From positions 186,001 to 250,000 of the forward strand of contig NZ_JACJVQ010000024.1 of assembly GCF_014212135.1 (NCBI RefSeq): 64,000 nucleotides of DNA, in the 5' to 3' direction. The notes below the pieces were generated by a model that saw nothing but the letters and a program-made list of their open reading frames with translations, ran no database searches and was not told the origin of the DNA. Of this stretch, positions 53,328 to 61,400 are shown one piece after another (position 1 is the first letter of the stretch; every line of letters begins with the position of its first letter). A program made the position numbers and the translations under genes. The stretch is from Cohnella thailandensis. Lineage in GTDB: Bacteria > Bacillota > Bacilli > Paenibacillales > Paenibacillaceae.

Positions 53328-53942
53328 ATGGCCAACGTAAAATTAGCGATCATCTACTATAGCTCGACGGGAACGAACTACCAGCTGTCCAAATGGGCGG
53401 AAGAAGCGGGCAAGGAGGCGGGGGCCGAGGTAAAGCTGCTTAAGGTGCAGGAGCTGGCCCCTCAAGCGGCGATCGATTCCAATCCGGGCTGGAAAGCGCA
53501 CGCGGAGGCGACGAAGGACGTGCCGGTCGCGACTCCCGCCGATCTGGACTGGGCGGACGCGATTATTTTCAGCGTGCCGACCCGTTTCGGGAACGTGCCG
53601 AGCCAGATGAAGCAGTTCCTCGATACGACGGGCGGCTTGTGGGCTCAAGGCAAGCTGGCCAACAAGGTCGTCAGCGCGATGGCGAGCGCGGGCAACCCGC
53701 ACGGCGGCCAAGAGGCGACGATCCTGGCACTGCACACGACGTTCTACCATTGGGGCGCCATCATCGCGGCTCCGGGCTTCACCGATCAATCGGCCTATCC
53801 GGCCGGCGGCAACCCGTACGGGACAAGCGTCACCCAGAAGCAGGACGGAACGATGGCCGAGGACGTTCAAGCGGCGGTCAAGCATCAGGCGAAGCGCACC
53901 GTCACGGTCGCGGGCTGGGTCAAAACGGGCCTGGGCAAGTAA
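53328..53942 (+). CDS. wrbA: NAD(P)H:quinone oxidoreductase, WrbA family
   Basis: ATG 53328 follows AAAGGGAGTGCGAG. The 204-residue product is a flavodoxin-like domain: the FMN phosphate loop YYSSTGTNYQLS, then SVPTRFGNVPSQMKQFLD and SAGNPHGGQEATILALH, characteristic of WrbA. It reduces quinones by two electrons with NAD(P)H in the cytoplasm and protects against one-electron quinone cycling. It is monocistronic, with a strong terminator after it. Confidence 0.93.
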   Translation: MANVKLAIIYYSSTGTNYQLSKWAEEAGKEAGAEVKLLKVQELAPQAAIDSNPGWKAHAEATKDVPVATPADLDWADAIIFSVPTRFGNVPSQMKQFLDTTGGLWAQGKLANKVVSAMASAGNPHGGQEATILALHTTFYHWGAIIAAPGFTDQSAYPAGGNPYGTSVTQKQDGTMAEDVQAAVKHQAKRTVTVAGWVKTGLGK

Positions 53943-54002
53943 CCGAACGGCAAGCATAACGGGGGCAACGAAGGATCCCCCCAAGCCTCGCAAAAATCCC
54001 CC

Positions 54003-54036
54003 AAAAAGCCGGTGCCGCTTTCGGCGCCGGCTTTTT
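54003..54036 (+). terminator. terminator after the WrbA gene
   Basis: AAAAAGCCGGTGCCG pairs with CGGCGCCGGCTTTTT (one G-T pair) around CTTT, and ends in a T tract. Confidence 0.92.
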
Positions 54037-54111
54037 CCACTATAAGGAAGAATAGAACGATTTGATGTTGCGTCTCCGCTATCGCCCTACATTTTTATGC
54101 AAATAAAGCCA

Positions 54112-54144
54112 TTGCGCTTCCAAAAGGGATCGGGATGCTATAAT
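54112..54144 (+). promoter_or_regulatory. extended -10 promoter for the YesM/YesN pair
   Basis: TGCTATAAT at 54136-54144 is a perfect extended -10 (TGnTATAAT), 33 bp before the kinase start. A weak TTGCGC lies upstream at 54112 with an over-long spacer, which an extended -10 tolerates. Confidence 0.55.
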
Positions 54145-54176
54145 GGGAGCATCTTGGAGCAAAGGAGACGCGAACG

Positions 54177-55964
54177 ATGCGGAGCTTCCTGTCCCATCTG
54201 GTCCCCCACTCGCTGAAATACCGGATTTTCGCCGTGTTCGCTCTGATCATTCTCATTCCTTTCAGCGTCCTGAATCTCTATAACTATCAGAAAATCGAAT
54301 CGCTCGTCCAAAAGAAGATCAGCGAGCAAAGCCACGAGCAGCTCGACAACCTGCACCGTTCCCTGGACGATCAGCTGAGCATCGCGTTCAAGACGCTGAT
54401 CTTCCTCGAGCAGGATTCCGACGTCCGGTCGATCCTGCAGGAGCCTGCGCGTAACACCGTGCTGACGAACAAAGAGCTTATCGAAGACAAGTTCAAGGGG
54501 CTGAACAACAGCTTTTTCCTCTATAACCCGTCCGTTTACTTTACGCTGCTCGACCTGAACGGGAACGTTTACACGTCCTACCAGCCCAGATATCCGCTCG
54601 ACTACGATCGGATTCTGGACAATCCGAGCTTCGCCGAGATGAAAGAGACCGGCTCTTCTTATCTCTGGATTACCGACGACGAGAATTACGTGTCCCGCGA
54701 CATTACGAGAAGCCCGACCTTGCTCTCGCTCTACTCGGAGCTGAGAGACAACCGCAACCGCGCGTACGGATTGGCCCGGGTCAGCATCGACTTCTCGTTC
54801 TGGTTCCAATCGAACTTGCAGAAATCCGCCAGCGAACAAGCCTACTTCATCCTGTCGCGCAAAGGCGAGACGATCGCCCGGTCCGAGCCCGACGCCGAGC
54901 TGTCCGCTCCCGCGATTGCCGAGGTGTCCAAGTCTCCGTCAAGCGGCTACTGGATCGACCGAGAACGGAAGGAGCTCGTGAACTACAGCTACCTGGCTTC
55001 GCTCGATTGGTACATGGTGAACAGTATTCCTCTTAACATCCTTTTTAATGAGATCGAGACGCTTAAGAAGCAATACTTCCTCACCTTCTACGGAATTACC
55101 GCCGCCTTCATCGCGGTCGCCTTCATGATCGCCCATGCGTTCACCCGTCCGCTCGCCCACATGATGAGGAAGATGAGGGAAGCGGTGCGCAAGGACCTGC
55201 GGACTCGCCTGCCGGAGAAGAACTACAAGGGCGAAATCCTGGAGCTGACGCGAACGTTCAACACGATGATGGTGGACATGAACGGGCTAATCGAGCGGTT
55301 GAAGGCCGAGGAGAGGCAGAAGGATGCCGTTCACTTCCAGATGCTTCTTGCGCAGATGAATCCTCATTTTCTGCTGAATACGCTCAATACGATGAAGTGG
55401 ATCGGAATGAGGAACAAGAACGAGGAGATCGTGGAGATCTGTTTGTCCCTGGGCAAGCTGCTCGAGACGAGCCTCAATTCGGACGTGGACCTGATCCATT
55501 TGCAGGACGAGATCGACTTGACGAAGGCTTTTATCTATATTCAGCAGATTCGCTACGGCAACCGGTTCGAGGTCGAGTTCAGTTACGACGAAGGCATCCT
55601 GTACGCGCTCGTTCCGAAGCTGAGCCTGCAGCCGCTCGTGGACAACGCGATCCGGCACGGCATCGCCAATATGGCCGACGGAGGCAAGATCCGGATCCGG
55701 ATCCGGCTCGGAGGAGAGCAGGAGGAGCTGCTCGTGCTCGAGGTCGAGGATAACGGCATCGGCATCGAGAAGTCGAGGCAGGCCCAACAGGGCCGCAAGC
55801 GCCCGGGCATCGGCCTGTCGAACGTAAGGGAGAGGCTGCGCCTGCTGTTCAAGGACAAGGGAGAGTTGGAGATCGTCTCCTTGGAGCAAGGAACGCTGTC
55901 CCGCATGTATCTGCCGCTGCTCATATCCGAACCGTATGAGGGCAACCGTCAGTTTATATCGTGA
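54177..55964 (+). CDS. sensor histidine kinase, YesM type
   Basis: ATG 54177 follows AAAGGAGACG. The 595-residue protein has a membrane helix (about 19-38), an extracellular sensor (about 39-298), a second helix (about 300-322), a HAMP linker, and a kinase domain with phospho-acceptor His397 in AQMNPHFLLNTLNTM. The ATPase part has VDNAIRHGIANM and EDNGIGI. It is followed after 29 bp by its response regulator and then by a sugar-binding lipoprotein, the usual set for sensing an extracellular sugar. Confidence 0.92.
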   Translation: MRSFLSHLVPHSLKYRIFAVFALIILIPFSVLNLYNYQKIESLVQKKISEQSHEQLDNLHRSLDDQLSIAFKTLIFLEQDSDVRSILQEPARNTVLTNKELIEDKFKGLNNSFFLYNPSVYFTLLDLNGNVYTSYQPRYPLDYDRILDNPSFAEMKETGSSYLWITDDENYVSRDITRSPTLLSLYSELRDNRNRAYGLARVSIDFSFWFQSNLQKSASEQAYFILSRKGETIARSEPDAELSAPAIAEVSKSPSSGYWIDRERKELVNYSYLASLDWYMVNSIPLNILFNEIETLKKQYFLTFYGITAAFIAVAFMIAHAFTRPLAHMMRKMREAVRKDLRTRLPEKNYKGEILELTRTFNTMMVDMNGLIERLKAEERQKDAVHFQMLLAQMNPHFLLNTLNTMKWIGMRNKNEEIVEICLSLGKLLETSLNSDVDLIHLQDEIDLTKAFIYIQQIRYGNRFEVEFSYDEGILYALVPKLSLQPLVDNAIRHGIANMADGGKIRIRIRLGGEQEELLVLEVEDNGIGIEKSRQAQQGRKRPGIGLSNVRERLRLLFKDKGELEIVSLEQGTLSRMYLPLLISEPYEGNRQFIS

Positions 55965-55993
55965 TCATTTTTGCGGAAAAAGGGGAGAGGGTC

Positions 55994-56743
55994 ATGTGGA
56001 AGGTACTGCTCGTGGAGGATGAGACGTTCGTTCGGGAATCGGTCCGGGAGAGCATCCGTTGGGAGGACATGGGCTTCACCCTGACGGGAGAGGCAAGCAA
56101 CGGCGAAGAAGCGCTCGAGATGATCAGGAACGATCCGCCGGATCTCGTGCTGTGCGACATCGTGATGCCTCAGATGGACGGCTTGGCTCTGCTGAAGGAG
56201 ACGAGGAAGGCAGGGATCGGGTCGAAGTTCGTCATGCTCACCTGCTTGGGAGACTTCGAATCGATGAGGCAGGCGATGGAGTACGGGGCTTCCAACTACA
56301 TTCTGAAGCTCTCGATGAGCGTGAAGGATCTACGAGAGACGCTTGGGAAAATCGACGCGGAGCTGAAGAACGCCACTGCCGCGTCCTCCTCTCAGGGAAT
56401 CGGACTATCCCGGCAGGACAAAATTACGCATCCCGAAGTGAACAAAATCATCCAGTATATAGAACAAAACTATGACCAGGACATCACGCTGAAGTCGTTA
56501 TCCCGTTACGTCATGATGGGAGAGAACTACGTCAGCGCCCTGTTCAAAAAGAAAACCGGGGAGACGCTCATCCATTACCTGCACCGGGTGAGGGTCGAGA
56601 AGGCGATCGAGCAATTGAAGAACACGGAGCTGCCCGTGAACCGGATCGGCCAGAGCGTCGGGTTTATGAACGACAACTATTTTATCAAGATTTTTAAGCG
56701 GATGACGGGCACGACGCCAAGCCAGTACCGGTTGACCCGATAG
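55994..56743 (+). CDS. response regulator with AraC DNA-binding domain, YesN type
   Basis: ATG 55994 (MWKVLLVEDETF) follows GGGGAGAGG; the in-frame ATG at 55961 lies inside the kinase gene end. The 249-residue product has a receiver domain with VEDE near residue 8 and Asp55 in VLCDIVMPQMDG, and a C-terminal AraC domain (about 148-247: ITLKSLSRYVMMGENYVSALFK, then NYFIKIFKRMTGTTPSQY). The conserved receiver Lys is present in ILKLSMS. It most likely activates the binding-protein gene 154 bp downstream. Confidence 0.92.
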   Translation: MWKVLLVEDETFVRESVRESIRWEDMGFTLTGEASNGEEALEMIRNDPPDLVLCDIVMPQMDGLALLKETRKAGIGSKFVMLTCLGDFESMRQAMEYGASNYILKLSMSVKDLRETLGKIDAELKNATAASSSQGIGLSRQDKITHPEVNKIIQYIEQNYDQDITLKSLSRYVMMGENYVSALFKKKTGETLIHYLHRVRVEKAIEQLKNTELPVNRIGQSVGFMNDNYFIKIFKRMTGTTPSQYRLTR

Positions 56744-56896
56744 AACGATTATTCGCGATAGGGCGTCGGGCGAGGCTGCGGAATTGCGTATTTCTGTTCC
56801 ATATTCAGCATGATTCTGTTCCTTACGGCGCTCCCTCCCGGCTTGCTATTCTAAACTTGCAACAATCAAACCAAGATGGTCAGGGAGGTCGCTCTT

Positions 56897-58252
56897 GTGA
56901 AAAAGAAAAGCTTGGTCCTAGGAATGGCATCGCTCGTTCTCGCCTCGGGCGTCATCGCCGGATGCGGCAGCAATAACGGCAACAAGAATGTGGAAGCGTC
57001 TTCATCTTCTTCTCCATCCTCTTCGTCGGGAGCATCGGCTCCGGCTAAATCGGGCGAGGTCGTCAAGCTGAAGATGTGGGGCGGCGTTCCGCCGGAGTCC
57101 GGCCCTCAAGCCGTCGTCGACAACTGGAACAAGGAGCATCCGGAGATCCAAGTCGAATACGTTCGCTACGTCAACGACGACGAAGGCAACCTGAAGCTGG
57201 ACACGGCGCTGATGACCGGACAGGACGTCGACATCTACGTCAACTACACGATGAGCCAAGCGCAGAAGCGCGTGGAATCCGGCTTCTCGATGGATCTGGG
57301 AACGTTCGGCGATTACAACATCGACGAGAAGATGGGCGCGGACGCGGCGAACTGGAAGATCGACGGCAAGTACTACGGCATGCCGACGACGATGAGCTCC
57401 TACTTCGTCGCCCTGAACAAGGACGCTCTCGACGCGGCCGGCCTTCCGGTTCCGAAGGAATGGACCTGGGACGAGCTTCGCGAATACGCCAACAAGCTGA
57501 AGAAAGGCGACGGCTACGGCTTCATCCAGAACACGGAGCCTTACTCCGACCCGCTCGACTCCGCGCTCTCGAAGAACGGCTACACCAAGGCGGACGGCAC
57601 GTCCAACCTGGACGATCCGCTCGTGAGCAAGTGGCTGGAGACGCTGAACGCCATGATGTACGAAGACAAGACGACTCCTCCGCTCGGCGAGCAGCTCACC
57701 AGCAAGATGCCGGTCGAGCAAATGTTCCTCAGCGGCGAAGTGCCGATGCTGAACATCGGCGCATGGCTTCTCCGCAGCGCCAACAACTTCACCGATTACC
57801 CTCGCGACTTCAAGATCGCGTTCGCCCCGGTGCCTAGATTGATGGAAAATGAAGCCGACTACGTCACCCGCGGCGGGCTCGGCGACTTCATCTCGATCAA
57901 CGCCAAGTCCAAGAACACGGCCGCGGCTTGGGAGTTCCTGAAGTGGTACGCGGACGGCGGCATGGCTCCGATGGCGGAGGGCGGACGGGTTCCGGCTTCG
58001 AAGGACGCCGACCGCGACGCCGCCCTGAAGAGCATGCTCGGCTCGAAGCCGGAGACGTATGACGAAGCGTCGCTGATGTACGTGACCTTCGAGGACGCTA
58101 CTCCGAAGTTCGTTCGCTCCGTGCCTCAGGAGGTCGTCGACCTGCGCGCCCAAGAATACGAGAAGTATTTCCTCGGCTCGCAATCGCTGGAAGACACGCT
58201 TAAGGCGATGGTTTCCCGCCATAACGACTATTTAAAGCAGAACGCGAAGTAA
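56897..58252 (+). CDS. orphan sugar-binding lipoprotein
   Basis: GTG 56897 (MKKKSLVLG) follows AGGGAGG; the frame is open from 56876. The lipobox IAGC gives acylated Cys23, followed by a Ser-rich tether. The 451-residue family 1 binding domain has KLKMWGGVPPESGPQAVVDNW, YFVALNKDALDAAGLPVPKEW and a C-terminal FLKWYADGGMAP. No permease or ATPase gene follows; instead there is a terminator and an unrelated surface protein. It may deliver ligand to a distant importer or act as the ligand-sensing partner of the upstream kinase. Confidence 0.9.
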   Translation: MKKKSLVLGMASLVLASGVIAGCGSNNGNKNVEASSSSSPSSSSGASAPAKSGEVVKLKMWGGVPPESGPQAVVDNWNKEHPEIQVEYVRYVNDDEGNLKLDTALMTGQDVDIYVNYTMSQAQKRVESGFSMDLGTFGDYNIDEKMGADAANWKIDGKYYGMPTTMSSYFVALNKDALDAAGLPVPKEWTWDELREYANKLKKGDGYGFIQNTEPYSDPLDSALSKNGYTKADGTSNLDDPLVSKWLETLNAMMYEDKTTPPLGEQLTSKMPVEQMFLSGEVPMLNIGAWLLRSANNFTDYPRDFKIAFAPVPRLMENEADYVTRGGLGDFISINAKSKNTAAAWEFLKWYADGGMAPMAEGGRVPASKDADRDAALKSMLGSKPETYDEASLMYVTFEDATPKFVRSVPQEVVDLRAQEYEKYFLGSQSLEDTLKAMVSRHNDYLKQNAK

Positions 58253-58277
58253 GGACGGGATGGGAATAGAGAAAAGG

Positions 58278-58308
58278 GATTGCCGCTTTGGCGGCGGTCT
58301 CTTTTTTT
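58278..58308 (+). terminator. terminator after the orphan binding protein gene
   Basis: GATTGCCGC pairs with GCGGCGGTC (two G-T pairs) around TTTG, followed by TC and seven T. Confidence 0.88.
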
Positions 58309-58450
58309 GTCGTTTCGGCGGTTTCGAGGGTGCGGCAATTATCGACATTTCCCGTGCAATAGGAGAGGATTTCCCCATTTTATGGCGAATTAATAATCCT
58401 TTGGCAAGATTTACCCATTGGAATGGTCAATTTAAGGAGCGAATCCTCTT

Positions 58451-61400
58451 ATGAAGAAACGAATCTCTATCGGATTATCGATGCTGCTGATTGTCTCGCT
58501 GTTGGCGGGGTTGTACGGGCCCGTGCCGCAAGCTGCCGCCGCGGACGAAGTGTGGATCGAGGTTGGTACCGCGACGGAGTTGAACAATATTAGGAACGAC
58601 CTCGACGGCAATTATCGACTCACGGCGGATATCGATATGTCCTCGTTTGGCGATTGGGAGCCGATCGGAGACAATATCGATCCGTTTATTGGCAAACTGG
58701 ATGGCAATGGTCATACGATTTCTCATCTGACCATCGATAAGCCGAATATGAACAATGTTGGCATGTTCCGCAACGTTAAAGAAGCGGAGATCTTCAATGT
58801 TCACTTTGCCGACATCCAAGTAAGCGGAGGCGACTATGTCGGAGGCATCGCCGGAGACTTGATGAGGTCTAATCTTGTCGGCTCGTCCGTCGAAGGGTCG
58901 GTGACGGGCAATGAAGCAGTCGGCCTGCTGGTTGGGTATAACAATACCAGTGCCCTAGAAGATAACTTCGCGGCGGGCCAGCTTCAATTCGGCAAGTTGC
59001 CTAATCAAAACTTCGGCGGTATTGTTGGCTACATGGCAGGAACAGGCTCCCAATTCGCAACGGTTACGCGTTCATATGCGGCCGTATCGATTCCGTCGGG
59101 CATGTCTTCCGGCGGTATGATCGGATACTTGGAAGCTAACGGAAGGGTCACTTCTTCCTATTGGGATACGGAAGCAAGCGGCGTGCCTGATCTCGGGGGC
59201 GCCAGCGACAAGACGACGGCCGAGATGAAGCTCAAATCCACCTATTCCGGATGGGACTTCGCGAACACTTGGGGGATGATCGAGAAGAGCACGTATCCTC
59301 TCCATCGCTCCGATTATCTGAAAGTGGCGCTGGATACGCTCTCGGTTCAGAATCCGGACGACGATACCGAGCTGACCCTGGATCGGCCCTTCTCAAGCGA
59401 TTACGGCGTCTATTCCGCGCACGTGGAGAACAAGGTCGATCGGATCGACGTGAAAGGCATCGCCATGGATGGCAGCTCAACCGTTTCCGTAAATGGGGGA
59501 ACCGGCTCGGAGCTAACGCTCGTTCCGGGACCTAATGACTTCGAGATAAAGGTTGTTGCCAAGAACGGATTGCAGGCGTCCTATCAGTTAACGGTCAATC
59601 GCGATGCTGGCACCGAGGAATATCCTCACCGCATTACGACCGCCGAGCAACTGGTGAAGATCGGAGATTCGGCAGAGGGCTACGGCTTGGATCAAGTCTA
59701 CCGCCTCGACGCCGATCTCGACCTGTCCTCGTTCGGGGCCGGCGAAGGATGGGAGCCTATCGGCTCCGCCTCCGAGCCGTTCGCCGGGACCTTCGACGGC
59801 AACGGCCATGTTCTTCTGAACCTTGCAGCGAATCGATCGGGCAGCGACGACGTCGGCTTGTTCGGCTATGCCTCCGGCGCGGCCGTAAAGAACGTCGTCC
59901 TGGAGGACGCGCAACTGACGGGGAATCGTAACGTCGGCGCATTGATCGGACATGCGGTCGATTCCGACGTCAACTCAGTTTCGGCAAAAGGGGCGGTAAG
60001 CGGCAACGAAGCCGTAGGCGGTCTCGTTGGCAGCTTGGATTCGGACAGCTCAGTGGTCGAATCGCTCTCCGCCGTTTCGGTAGAGGGAGATACTTCGGCC
60101 GGCGGCCTCGTCGGAAGCGGTCCGGACGGAACGGTTTCCGCCTCCTTCTGGGATAAGGAGACGAGCGGACAGGCCGCTTCGGCCGGAGGCGGCCTTGGCA
60201 AGTCCACGGCCGAGATGATGGCGAAAACCACCTACACCGGAGCAGGCTGGTCGTTCGGCAGCGGGAGCTGGGGGCTGATCGAAGGAACCACGTATCCGAT
60301 GCCGATGGCCGTCTTAAACAGCGTGCTTCTATCCGGCCTGACGGTTACCGCAACCGGAGCGAACGTATCGCCTAGTTTCGACCCGCTGAGCGGCACTCCT
60401 TTGTTCAGCTTAGATAGACCCGTCGGGAACGCGACGGTGTCCGCGACGGCGGCGAACGCGGGGGCGACCGTCACCTACAACGGAGACAGCGCGGGGAACG
60501 TTGCATTGTCGCTTGGCGAGAATAAGGTCGACATTCGGATCGTTGCGCCCGGCGGCTTCGGGCAAGCTGTATACCGCCTCGCGATTATCGTTCCGACGCC
60601 GAAACCGATCTCCGTGCAAGCTCCTTCTCCCGGGTCTTATCTTCTCGGAGATACGCTTGATTTTACCGTCATTTACGACCACCCCGTTGAGGTAGAAGGG
60701 ACCCCGATCTTGCCGCTCTTCATCGGCATCGGGACCAGGATGGCCAAATTTATCGGGCAGCCGAGCGGCCAGCACGAGAAGCTGAACTTCCGCTATACGG
60801 TTCAGCCGGGCGATCTGGATACGAACGGAATCGGCCTAGATGCCGACATCGAATTAGGGGAGGACGGCTCGATTACCGCGCTCGGAAAAGCCGTTTTGTT
60901 AAGCCTTCCCGCGCCGCCAACTCTTACCAATGTAATAGTGAACGGCCTCGCCCCAATCATTACCTTGACGCCTTCGCCTATATCGCCTACGACCGGAGTC
61001 GTCACGGTGACCGTAGCCGCGACGGTCTCGAACAATGTCCCGAGCAACGCTCTTGCCGTCCTGAAGTGGGCGAAAGGCTCGCATACGGTTGCCGACTTCG
61101 CCGATTCGGCGTTCGGAACGGATATCCTGACGGCGCGCGCTTTCCAAGCAACGGAGAACGGTACCTATACGGTCTACGCGGCCGATTCGGCCGGCAACAA
61201 GAAGACCGAGACGATCGAGATCGCGAACATCGTGACCGGCGCGCCGTCGATTGCGCTAATCCCTAGCACGACAACGCTCGGCAACGCCGCCGTGCCCGTC
61301 TCCGTCGTCGCGTCCGTTCCCGGCGAAAGTTCCGGCAACGAGCTCGCCGCCCTGAAGTGGGCGAAAGGCTCCTATACGGCAAGCGACTTCGCGAATCCGG

